This document shows positions 44,229-51,680 of a DNA stretch of 64,000 nt, piece by piece; position 1 is the first letter of the stretch, and each line of letters opens with the position of its first letter. The stretch is from Knoellia locipacati. Its GTDB lineage: Bacteria; Actinomycetota; Actinomycetes; Actinomycetales; Dermatophilaceae. Made by a program: the position numbers and the translations under genes. The stretch is taken from the NCBI RefSeq assembly GCF_007992835.1, contig NZ_BKBA01000002.1:62001-126000 (forward strand). The letters run 5' to 3'. Below the pieces are notes generated by a model, which was not told the origin of the DNA, did no database searches, and was given only the letters and a program-made list of their open reading frames with translations.

Positions 44229-45474
44229 GCCCGCCCAGCGTCTCGCGCCGCCGACCCAGCCACGCGCGCTCGGCGGGGTTGTCCGTGGTCGCGATCGCGG
44301 CGGCATACGCGCGGCTCGCGTCGTCCGCGCGTCCCAGACGGCGCAGGAGGTCCGCGCGGGTCGCGTGCCACGGTGCGTATGCCGTGAGCCCCAGTCCGTC
44401 GACGACGGCCAGGGCGACCTGGGGCCCGTCGAGCTCTGCCACGGCGACGGCCCGGTTGAGTGCGACGACGGGTGTCGGCGCGAGGGCCAGCAGCTGGTCG
44501 TAGAGCGCCACGACCTGGCTCCAGTCGGTGAGCGAGACGTCGAGCGCGTCGGTGTGCACGGCCTGGATCGCGGCCTGCAGCTGGTAGGGACCGGGACGGC
44601 CCCGCCGCAGGCACTCCCTCACGAGCGCGTGCCCCTCGTCGATGAGCCCGGCGTCCCACAGGGCGCGGTCCTGCTCGTCGAGGGTGACGAGCGAGCCGTC
44701 CGGGCCGATGCGCGCCGGGCGCCGTGCCGAACCGAGCAGCATGAGCGCCAGCAGGCCGTCGACCTCGGGAGGCGAGCCGATGCCGCGGGCCAGGCTGCGC
44801 ACGGCGCGGGTGAGCCGGATAGCCTCCGCTGCGAGGTCGGGTCGGTCGGCGGTGTCGGCGCCCGAGCTGAGGTAGCCCTCGTTGTAGATGAGGTAGAGCA
44901 CCGCGAGCACCCCGTCGAGCCGCTCCGCGAGGTCGTCCTGCTCGGGGACGCGGTAGGGGATGCGGGCCTTGGCGATCTTGGCCTTGGCCCGGGTGATGCG
45001 CTGCGCCATCGTCGTCTCGGGCACGAGGAACGCGCTGGCGATCTCGCCGACGGTGAGGCCGCCCAGCAGCCGCAGGGTGAGGGCGACCCTGGCCGGCTCC
45101 GCGAGGGCAGGGTGGCAGCACGTGAAGATGAGCCGCAGCCGGTCGTCCGTGACGGGTCCGGTGGGCTCCGGGGGTGTGTCGTCGGTGAGCATGGTCGCCT
45201 CGGCGTACTTCTCGTCGCGGACCTTCTCGCGGCGCAGGTGGTCCAGCGCCTTGCGGGTCGCCGTCGTCGTGAGCCACCCGGCGGGGTTGGGCGGGACGCC
45301 GTCGCGCGGCCACCGTTCGAGGGCGACGACGAGGGCGTCGCCCAAGGCGTCCTCGGCCAGCCCGATGTCACCGAAGCGACGGATCAGTCCGGCCACGACG
45401 CGGCCGTACTCGGTGCGGACGACGTCGGCGACGGCGTCCGCACCGAGAGCGGCCTCGAGTGCCGGCCCGGTCAC
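44212..45474 (-). CDS. ECF sigma factor with C-terminal TPR-like extension (ECF42 type)
   Basis: A 420-residue ECF sigma factor, twice the usual length. Region 2 is YGRVVAGLIRRFGDIGLAEDALGDAL (about residues 18-43) and region 4 is LRLLGGLTVGEIASAFLVPETTMAQRITRAK. The C-terminal half (residues about 200-420) is helical with conserved YLIYNEGYLSSG, VDGLLALMLLGSARR, LNRAVAVAELDGP and TRADLLRRLGR, as in the ECF42 group. In that group the extension is required for activity and there is a DGPF/YCII partner, which here lies 43 bp upstream. GTG start at 45474. No anti-sigma gene is adjacent, as expected for ECF42. Confidence 0.9.
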   Translation of the reverse strand: MTGPALEAALGADAVADVVRTEYGRVVAGLIRRFGDIGLAEDALGDALVVALERWPRDGVPPNPAGWLTTTATRKALDHLRREKVRDEKYAEATMLTDDTPPEPTGPVTDDRLRLIFTCCHPALAEPARVALTLRLLGGLTVGEIASAFLVPETTMAQRITRAKAKIAKARIPYRVPEQDDLAERLDGVLAVLYLIYNEGYLSSGADTADRPDLAAEAIRLTRAVRSLARGIGSPPEVDGLLALMLLGSARRPARIGPDGSLVTLDEQDRALWDAGLIDEGHALVRECLRRGRPGPYQLQAAIQAVHTDALDVSLTDWSQVVALYDQLLALAPTPVVALNRAVAVAELDGPQVALAVVDGLGLTAYAPWHATRADLLRRLGRADDASRAYAAAIATTDNPAERAWLGRRRETLGGPTSPP

Positions 45475-45517
45475 GAGGGTGCCTGCGTGAGGGCCACGCG
45501 AGCTCCGGGGGCCCGGG

Positions 45518-45865
45518 TCAGGCCGGGGAGAACGGACGGACCTCGACCCGGCCACCGCACGCGGCCGAGCCCTGCTTGGCCCACGTGAGCGCCTCGTCGA
45601 GGTCGGCTGCCTCGATGATCCAGAACCCCCCGAGGAACTCCTTGGCCTCGGAGTACGGCCCGTCCGTGACGGTCGGGGACTCACCCGTGGCGTCGACCGT
45701 CGTGGCCGTGGTGATCGGCTCGAGCCCGCCGGCGAAGACCCACTTGCCGGCGGCACGGACGGTCTCGTTGAACGCCTCGACGTCCTTGAACATCTGCTGC
45801 ATGACGTCGTCGCTCGGCATCGGGTCGTCGACGTTGCCGGGGACAGAGAGCATGTACTGGGTCAT
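45518..45865 (-). CDS. YCII-related DGPF-domain protein
   Basis: A 115-residue YCII/DGPF family protein. The name motif appears as TVTDGPYSEAKEFLGGFWII (residues about 65-84), with the N-terminal MTQYMLSV strand and an ALTWAKQGSAACGGRVEVRP end. Such proteins are encoded beside and controlled by ECF42 sigma factors; they are thought to be small enzymes or ligand sensors, without proven chemistry. The ATG at 45865 has an AAGGAG ribosome-binding site. TGTCGTA on the minus strand at 45954-45960 is a possible ECF-type -35. This gene and the sigma gene likely share a transcript. Confidence 0.9.
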   Translation of the reverse strand: MTQYMLSVPGNVDDPMPSDDVMQQMFKDVEAFNETVRAAGKWVFAGGLEPITTATTVDATGESPTVTDGPYSEAKEFLGGFWIIEAADLDEALTWAKQGSAACGGRVEVRPFSPA

Positions 45866-46032
45866 GGGAGTTCTCCTTGCTGCGAGCGACGGGGCCTTCG
45901 GTGTGGTGCCCTGTGGCGTCGTCTCATCCTCTCCACGAACGGGGCGACGCGGATACGACACCGCCGACGAACTTTTTCCATCCGTCCGTCGTCGCGTGCT
46001 GCGGCGCGCGCCACTCGCGCGCGGGGCGCGGC

Positions 46033-46806
46033 TCAGCCGGCGCTGACGAAGGGGTTGCTCAGGGTGCCGATCTGGTCGACCTCGACCTCGACGCGCTGCC
46101 CGGCGACGACCTGGCCGACACCGGCGGGCGTCCCGGTGAGGATGACGTCACCCGGGAGCAGGGTGAACGCCTGCGACGCGAAGGCGATGAGCTCGGCGAC
46201 GCCGTGGACCATGTCGGACGTCGGGCCGTCCTGGACGACCTCGCCGTCGAGCGTGGTGCGGATCCGGCAGGCGGTCGGGTCGAGGTCGGTCTCGATCCAC
46301 GGGCCGAGCGGGCAGAACGTGTCCATCCCCTTGGCACGGGCCCACTGACCGTCGCTGCGCTGGAGGTCACGCGCGGTGACGTCGTTGGCGACGGTGTAGC
46401 CGAAGACCGTGGAGAGGGCCTGCTCGACCGCGACGTCCTTGGCCATGCGACCGATGATGACGGCGAGCTCGCCCTCGTAGCTGACCTCCTCGGTGACCGC
46501 GGGGATGACGACGGGGTCCCCCGGGCCGACGACGGCGGTGTTGGGGATGAGGAACATCAGCGGGGTCGTCGGCGCCTCGCCGCCCATCTCCTTGGCGTGG
46601 TCGGCGTAGTTCTTGCCGATGCCGATGACCTTGCTCCGCGGGATGACCGGCGCGAGGAGGCGCACGTCCTCGACGAGGTGGGTCGCTCCCGTGAGCTCGA
46701 TCCGCTGGTAGAGCGGGTCACCCGTGATCTCGGCGATCTTCTCGCCTGCCCCGTCGACCAGCCCGTATGCCGGGTCCTCACCTGTCGTGAATCTCGCGAT
46801 GCGCAC
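46033..46806 (-). CDS. Fumarylacetoacetate hydrolase family protein
   Basis: A 257-residue FAH-family enzyme. GIGKNYADHAKEMGG is the family signature around residue 62. SYEGELAVIIGRMAKDV contains metal-binding Glu residues, and NDVTARDLQR, KGMDTFCPLGPWI and GDVILTGTPAGVG follow. Members hydrolyse or decarboxylate 2-oxo acids such as acylpyruvates, oxaloacetate or aromatic ring products; the substrate is not clear here. It starts with GTG at 46806, only 9 bp after the truncated haemoglobin stop. In many actinobacteria this gene lies just upstream of gltX, and the ECF pair looks inserted. Confidence 0.9.
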   Translation of the reverse strand: MRIARFTTGEDPAYGLVDGAGEKIAEITGDPLYQRIELTGATHLVEDVRLLAPVIPRSKVIGIGKNYADHAKEMGGEAPTTPLMFLIPNTAVVGPGDPVVIPAVTEEVSYEGELAVIIGRMAKDVAVEQALSTVFGYTVANDVTARDLQRSDGQWARAKGMDTFCPLGPWIETDLDPTACRIRTTLDGEVVQDGPTSDMVHGVAELIAFASQAFTLLPGDVILTGTPAGVGQVVAGQRVEVEVDQIGTLSNPFVSAG

Positions 46807-46815
46807 GGGCCCACC

Positions 46816-47256
46816 CTAGTTGGGCCGGGGCCAGCGTTCGAGCGCCAGTCCGTCCGGCACCGTGTCCGGGGTGTCGTGGTGCTGCGCCATGCGCCGGATG
46901 CCGTCGGCGAAGTAGTCGTGCAGGGTCCTCGCGAGCTCGACGTCGCGGTCGAGCCCGCAGTCGGCGAGGGCCCCGTCCCACGCGGCGAGCGCCAGCGCGT
47001 CCATCTCCTCGTGCACCCCGTTGCCCGAGTGCATGCGCACCACCTCCGACTCCGTGCCCATCGACGCGGTGTAGGTCCGGGGGCCGCCGAGCGCCTCGCC
47101 GAGGTAGGCGGCGAGGCGCTCGGTGTGGTCCTCCCGGAAGCCGTGCGAGAACGCGTGCGACACCACCGGGTCTGCGAGGACCCTGCGGTGCCACGCCTCG
47201 GCCAGCGCGAGCATGCCGTCGGCTCCCCCGGCGGCCTCGTAGGTCGACGTCGTCAT
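46816..47256 (-). CDS. Truncated haemoglobin, group II (GlbO-like)
   Basis: A 146-residue globin of the 2/2 fold. HRRVLADPVVSHAFSHGFREDHTERLAAYLGEALGGPRTY contains the conserved E-helix region in consecutive parts, and VVRMHSGNG carries the proximal His F8. Group II globins bind O2 tightly and may detoxify peroxide or NO. The ATG at 47256 is followed by the expected A-helix. It is upstream of the FAH-family gene in the same direction. A terminator hairpin separates it from the SGNH hydrolase gene. Confidence 0.88.
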   Translation of the reverse strand: MTTSTYEAAGGADGMLALAEAWHRRVLADPVVSHAFSHGFREDHTERLAAYLGEALGGPRTYTASMGTESEVVRMHSGNGVHEEMDALALAAWDGALADCGLDRDVELARTLHDYFADGIRRMAQHHDTPDTVPDGLALERWPRPN

Positions 47257-47283
47257 CCCCTCAGTGAAGCACCGACGTCCCCG

Positions 47284-47318
47284 CGACCCGCCCGGATCGA
47301 GGTGATCCGGGCAGGTCG
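47284..47318 (-). terminator. Terminator after the SGNH hydrolase gene
   Basis: GCCCGGATC (47290-47298) pairs with GATCCGGGC (47304-47312), 5-nt loop. CGACC and GGTCG extend the stem by 5 bp past single-base bulges. Located 11 bp after the SGNH stop on the minus strand. Confidence 0.75.
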
Positions 47319-47328
47319 GCGCGGCGCC

Positions 47329-48165
47329 TCAGTCGAGGCGACCCGCGACGACGTCCGCGAGGACGGCATACCCCGTGTCGTTCGCGTGGATGTCGTTGCG
47401 GCTGCACATCCACGTCCACGCACAGATCGTCGCGACGTTCGTCGGGATGGTCCCGTATGCCGTGGCCACCGGTGTCGTGTTCGTCGACCGGAACGCCGTG
47501 GCCACGTCGGCGACGTCGGCGTCGGCGGAGGTCGCGGACCTCGCGACGGCGCCGTTGAGCATGGCCTGCAGCTGGGTCGTGAGCGCGGCGACCTGCTGGC
47601 CGGCCGGACCGGTGAGCCAGGCGGCGAGGAAGGGGTTGTAGTAGTTGAGGACGACGATCTGCGTCTGGGGGCCGGTGGCCGCGCGCAGCCGCCCCAGGAT
47701 CGTCGTGAGGTTGCGCTCGACGGTGCCGACCGCACCGATGGCGCACGCGACGTCGACGGTCCCCCGGGCGCACGGGGTCACGTCGTTGGCGCCGATGTCG
47801 ATCGTCACGAGGTCGACCTTGGTCTTGTGCGCCGCGAGAAAGGCCACGGCCGCGTCGACCTGCGAGCCCTGCTCGTAGGTGCAGCGGTCCACGCCGAGCA
47901 TCGACGTCGTCGTCGCTCCGGAGCACGAGAGGTTGCGAAGCTTGGCCTTGGGCGCGCTCTCCTGCAGCGCCGACAGCACGCCACCGACGTAGCCGCCGGT
48001 CCGGTCGTCTCCGACGCCGGGCTGGTAGCCGGCGGCCAGGGAGTCGCCGAGGGCGAGGTACCAGCTGGTGGCCCGGCCCGCACTCGGGTCCGGCTTCGCG
48101 GACGCGGCTGCGGGCGTCACGAGGACGGCGAGGCAGGCGATGACGAGGGTGAGCAGTCGACGCAT
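47329..48165 (-). CDS. Secreted SGNH/GDSL-family lipase/esterase
   Basis: A 278-residue exported hydrolase. The signal peptide is MRRLLTLVIACLAVLVTP with a likely AxA cleavage after ASA (about residue 24). The mature enzyme has block I YLALGDSLAAGYQPG (nucleophile Ser), the TIDIGANDVTPC block with Gly/Asn, and block V NDIHANDTGYAVLA with Asp and His. Several Cys pairs (CSGATT, RCTYE, CAWTWMC) suggest disulfides, as in Streptomyces scabies-type esterases. Probably an extracellular esterase or lipase; substrate unknown. Divergent from the gene at 48283. Confidence 0.9.
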   Translation of the reverse strand: MRRLLTLVIACLAVLVTPAAASAKPDPSAGRATSWYLALGDSLAAGYQPGVGDDRTGGYVGGVLSALQESAPKAKLRNLSCSGATTTSMLGVDRCTYEQGSQVDAAVAFLAAHKTKVDLVTIDIGANDVTPCARGTVDVACAIGAVGTVERNLTTILGRLRAATGPQTQIVVLNYYNPFLAAWLTGPAGQQVAALTTQLQAMLNGAVARSATSADADVADVATAFRSTNTTPVATAYGTIPTNVATICAWTWMCSRNDIHANDTGYAVLADVVAGRLD

Positions 48166-48267
48166 GGGCTGGCTCCAGGGGCTCGTGGCCCGCGACGGTG
48201 CAGACCTCCCGGGATCGTCGCACAGCCGGGGCTCCTGTGACGGGAAGGAGGGCAGGGCGGGGTCACC

Positions 48268-48273
48268 TACGCT
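48268..48273 (+). promoter_or_regulatory. -10 box TACGCT upstream of the gene at 48283
   Basis: TACGCT ends 9 nt before the ATG at 48283; no ribosome-binding site lies between them. Confidence 0.45.
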
Positions 48274-48282
48274 TGACGGGCC

Positions 48283-49170
48283 ATGAGAACCGAGACGGTC
48301 CCCGACACCACCACGCTCGACCGCCCGACGTGGACGGCGCTCGAGGGGTCGCACGCGACGCGGGTCGACGCGGCGACGGCGGCCCACCGGTCGCGGCGCG
48401 GCCGGGGCGAGGCGCACCCCGTCGAGGACTTCCTCTTCTCGTACTACGGCACCACACCGTCCCAGCTGCGTCGCTGGCACCCCGGCCCCGGTGTGCGTCT
48501 CGAGGGCGCCGCCGCTCTGGAGCGCGCCACGTGGAAGCACTACCGCGTCGTCGGCGACGCCGTCGAGCTCGACGTGGCGGCCTTCGTCGCCGCGCGCGGA
48601 CGAGCCGTCGAGTTCATCCGCCGCCTGCTCTCGGCGACCGCCTCCCGGCCGGCACGGCTCGGCTGCTTCGGGCTGCACGAGTGGGCCATGGTCTACCGCG
48701 CCGGTGAGGGCGACGTGCGCCACCAGCAGGTGCCGCTGCGCCTGGGCCAGAGCGCGACCGACGAGGTCGTGGAGCGGCACCAGATCACCTGCAGCCACTT
48801 CGACGCGTTCCGCTTCTTCACCCCGGACGCCTTGTCCCGCAACGCGATCCAGCCCACGCGCGAGTCGCAGGTCGAGCTCGAGCAGCCCGGGTGCCTGCAC
48901 GCCGGCATGGACACCTACAAGTGGGCCACGAAGCTGTCGCCGCTCGTCCCGAGCGAGCTGACGATGGACTGCTTCGACCTCGCCCGCGAGATCCGGCTGC
49001 TCGACATGCAGGCCTCCCCCTACGACCTCTCGGACTACGGCGTCGAGCCGGTGCCGATCGAGACGGTGGCCGGCAGGACGGCATACGTCGCGCGGCAGCG
49101 GGCGTTCGCGGAACGGTCCAACGTGCTGCGCCACCGGATCCTCGAGGTGCTGGGCACCGAGGTGCACTGA
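48283..49170 (+). CDS. Conserved protein of unknown function (sometimes labelled 3-methyladenine DNA glycosylase)
   Basis: A 295-residue cytoplasmic protein. From memory, similar proteins in high-GC genomes carry the label 3-methyladenine DNA glycosylase, but no helix-hairpin-helix or AlkA/Tag/AAG motif is visible, so I do not adopt it. Distinctive conserved-looking blocks are HPVEDFLFSYYGTTPSQLRRWHPG (two parts), LGCFGLHEWAMVY, HQITCSHFDAFRFFTPDA, and PGCLHAGMDTYKWATKLSP. Many His, Cys and Asp residues in these blocks would suit a metal enzyme. The ATG start is preceded by a TACGCT box. It ends at a small hairpin. Confidence 0.75.
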   Translation: MRTETVPDTTTLDRPTWTALEGSHATRVDAATAAHRSRRGRGEAHPVEDFLFSYYGTTPSQLRRWHPGPGVRLEGAAALERATWKHYRVVGDAVELDVAAFVAARGRAVEFIRRLLSATASRPARLGCFGLHEWAMVYRAGEGDVRHQQVPLRLGQSATDEVVERHQITCSHFDAFRFFTPDALSRNAIQPTRESQVELEQPGCLHAGMDTYKWATKLSPLVPSELTMDCFDLAREIRLLDMQASPYDLSDYGVEPVPIETVAGRTAYVARQRAFAERSNVLRHRILEVLGTEVH

Positions 49171-49188
49171 GCAGGCCGCGTCGTCTGT

Positions 49189-49207
49189 CGCGTCAACCAT
49201 TGACGCG
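49189..49207 (+). terminator. Small hairpin after the gene at 48283
   Basis: CGCGTCAA (49189-49196), loop CCA, TTGACGCG (49200-49207). It lies 18 bp after the stop and about 70 bp before the amidase start. It could be a terminator or an operator of the amidase gene. Confidence 0.45.
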
Positions 49208-49278
49208 CAGAGGGCCGACAGCGTTGGATAGTCCCATCGCCCGGGACTCCCCCGGGACCTTGCTGGAAGGTCGCGACG

Positions 49279-51186
49279 ATGGCTCGCAGGTTCTCACGGT
49301 TCGGGGCGGGGGCGCTGGCTGCGATGCTGGCTGCGGCCGGACTCACGCTCAGCAGCACGTCGACGGCGTCGGCCACGGACTGGGGCAGCTGCCTCGAGGG
49401 TCCGGACGACACTCAGGCCGTCTTCGCACGGGCCGCGCAGGTCAGCGGGGTCCCCGAGGACGTGCTGCTCGCGGTCGGCTACATGGGCGGCCGCTGGAGC
49501 CACCACGCCGGGCAGCCCAGCGTGTCCGGCGGGTACGGCGTCATGCACCTGACCGACAGGCCCGTGGCCCCGGTGTCCGCGCCGGACAAGGGCGACGCCG
49601 CCACCGGGCTGCCCAGTCGTGCGGGCACGCTGGTCGTCGCGGGTCAGCGGACCGGGCTGTCGGCCGAGCGGCTGCGCACCGACCCCGTCGCCAACATCTG
49701 CGGGGCGGCTGCCGTGCTGGCGTCGTACCAGCCCGGCACGACGGCGCAGGGTCCGGCCGGGTGGAGCAAGGCGGTCGCGAGGTATGCCGGCACCGCCGAC
49801 CGACAGGAGGCCCTGAACTACGCCGGCCTCGTGTTCGACGTGATCCGGGCCGGTGCCACCGAGACCAACGACCTCGGCGACGCCGTGACGCTGGCTGCGG
49901 ACCCGGGCGCGACGCTCGACACCGCAGCCGTGGCGGGCGACCGCGTCCTCCGGCCCGGAGTCCAGGAGCTCGAGTGCCCCTCGACGATCGACTGCGACGT
50001 CGTCGAGGCGCAGTACCGCCGCACCGGACCCGCCGTCACGCAGTACGTCAACTACGACCTCGCCGACCGCGAGAAGGACCTGTCGATCGACTACCTCGTC
50101 GTGCACAACACCGAGTGCACCTACGACGTCTGCACCAGGCTCATCAAGGGCGAGGCCGAGCCGAACCGGTTCGTGTCGTGGCACTACACCGTGCGGTCCA
50201 AGGACGGACACGTCGACCAGCACGTCGCCACCCGCAACGTCGCCGCCCATGCGGGCAACTGGTACCTCAACATGCACTCCATCGGTGTCGAGCACGAGGG
50301 CAAGGCCGGCGAGCCCGGCACGTGGTACACCGAGGCGCTCTACCGTTCCTCGGCCCAGCTGGTGTCCTACCTCGCCACGCAGAAGGGCATCCCGCTCGAC
50401 CGCGCCCACGTCGTCGGCCACGAGGAGTTCATGTCGAGCAACTACAAGTGGGACCCGGGGCCCTACTGGGACTGGGAGCACTACATGGCCCTGCTCGGCG
50501 CCCCCATCAAGCCCGACCGGCGCAGCGGCCCCAGCCAGGTGTTCACGGTCAAGCCCGGCTTCACCGACAACGCCCGGACGCTCACCGGCTGCTTCGCGAC
50601 CGAGACGCAGCCGGGCCGGGCCTGCCCGTCGTTCGGCACCAACTACGTCGACGTCCGCACCGCCCCGAGCGACTCGGCGCCTCTCGTGTGGGGGTCCACC
50701 GACCTGGTCTCCGACCGCGACGCCCGCGCAGTCGCCGGTCACAAGTTCTCCGTCGCCGGACGCCAGGGCGACTGGGTGAAGGTCTGGTGGGACGGCTCCA
50801 CCGGGTGGGTCAAGAGCCCGACGGGCAAGAAGTCCACCCTTGTCCCGTCCCAGGGTGAGGTCGTCGAACCGGTGCGCCAGTCCGTCCCGGTCTATGCGCG
50901 CGCCTACCCCGAGGCGTCGGCGTATGCCGGCACGCCGGTGCCGAACCAGGGGCAGCCCACCGTCACCGCGCCCGACGGGTCGGTGCTCACGCTCCAGCCG
51001 GGTCAGCGCTACGTCGTCGCCGACAGGACGGTCCCGACCGACTACTACCACGCGAAGTCGTTCGACAACTCGCTCCCCGGCGACAAGACCGTCGTCAGAG
51101 GGCAGCAGGAGTACTTCCAGGTCTGGGTCGGGCACCGCTTCGGCTACGTCAAGGCCGAGGACGTGAGGGTGCTCTCCGGGCGGTGA
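49279..51186 (+). CDS. Secreted N-acetylmuramoyl-L-alanine amidase with lysozyme-like and SH3-like domains
   Basis: A 635-residue exported cell-wall enzyme. The signal peptide (MARRFSRFGAGALAAMLAAA) ends near ASA (residue 33). Residues about 45-175 resemble a soluble lytic transglycosylase fold (VPEDVLLAVGYMGGRWSHHAG, GGYGVMHLTD), but where I recall ESRW in relatives this protein has GGRW, so the catalytic Glu may be lost. Residues about 265-415 form an Amidase_2/PGRP domain (DYLVVHNTEC, HSIGVEHEG, HVVGHEEF, KWDPGPYWDW) that cuts the peptide from muramic acid. SH3-like repeats near VDVRTAPSDSAPLVW and VWVGHRFGYVKAEDV probably bind the wall. GGAAGG precedes the ATG. Confidence 0.92.
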   Translation: MARRFSRFGAGALAAMLAAAGLTLSSTSTASATDWGSCLEGPDDTQAVFARAAQVSGVPEDVLLAVGYMGGRWSHHAGQPSVSGGYGVMHLTDRPVAPVSAPDKGDAATGLPSRAGTLVVAGQRTGLSAERLRTDPVANICGAAAVLASYQPGTTAQGPAGWSKAVARYAGTADRQEALNYAGLVFDVIRAGATETNDLGDAVTLAADPGATLDTAAVAGDRVLRPGVQELECPSTIDCDVVEAQYRRTGPAVTQYVNYDLADREKDLSIDYLVVHNTECTYDVCTRLIKGEAEPNRFVSWHYTVRSKDGHVDQHVATRNVAAHAGNWYLNMHSIGVEHEGKAGEPGTWYTEALYRSSAQLVSYLATQKGIPLDRAHVVGHEEFMSSNYKWDPGPYWDWEHYMALLGAPIKPDRRSGPSQVFTVKPGFTDNARTLTGCFATETQPGRACPSFGTNYVDVRTAPSDSAPLVWGSTDLVSDRDARAVAGHKFSVAGRQGDWVKVWWDGSTGWVKSPTGKKSTLVPSQGEVVEPVRQSVPVYARAYPEASAYAGTPVPNQGQPTVTAPDGSVLTLQPGQRYVVADRTVPTDYYHAKSFDNSLPGDKTVVRGQQEYFQVWVGHRFGYVKAEDVRVLSGR

Positions 51187-51205
51187 CGGGGCTCGCCGCT
51201 CGTCG

Positions 51206-51667
51206 TCAGTCGGGGGTCACCCGGCCCCGACCGGACTTGAGGTCGCCGCGGCGCTTCTTGGCGTCGAGCCTGCGCCGCTGCGAGCCCCTCGTCGGTCGCG
51301 TGGGTCGACGTGACGGCGGCGCCGGGGCCAGTGCCTCGCGCAGGATCGCGACGAGCCGTTCGCGGGCGGCGGCCCGGTTGCGCAGCTGGGACCTGTGCTC
51401 GGAGGCGACGACGACGATCCGCCCCTGCACCAGGCTGGACCCCAGCACCTCGACCACCCTGCCCGCCTGCGTCGGCGTGAGCGACGTCGACGCTGCCGGG
51501 TCGAAGACAAGCTCGACCCGGCTGTCGGTCGTGTTGACTCCCTGACCACCGGGGCCCGACGCGCGGCTGAACCGCTCGACGAGCTCGGACGCATCGAGCA
51601 CGAGGCCGCCGGGCAGACCGGGACCGGGCCGCACCACGAGGTTGCCCGGACCGTTCATGCCAGCCAT
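51206..51667 (-). CDS. arfB: Peptidyl-tRNA hydrolase ArfB-like (GGQ, RF-1 domain)
   Basis: A 153-residue GGQ-domain protein (YaeJ/ArfB). ASELVERFSRASGPGGQGVNTTDSRVEL contains GGQ near residue 43 in consecutive parts. Then come the RIVVVASEHRSQLRNRAAARERL helix and a basic tail (RRRLDAKKRRGDLKSGRG) that enters the mRNA channel. The family frees ribosomes stalled without a stop codon. The ATG at 51667 is annotated; the ATG at 51658 is also possible, and neither has a clear ribosome-binding site. It lies 13 bp after the cimA stop and is convergent with the amidase gene. Confidence 0.9.
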   Translation of the reverse strand: MAGMNGPGNLVVRPGPGLPGGLVLDASELVERFSRASGPGGQGVNTTDSRVELVFDPAASTSLTPTQAGRVVEVLGSSLVQGRIVVVASEHRSQLRNRAAARERLVAILREALAPAPPSRRPTRPTRGSQRRRLDAKKRRGDLKSGRGRVTPD

Positions 51668-51680
51668 GGTCGCAGGGTGG

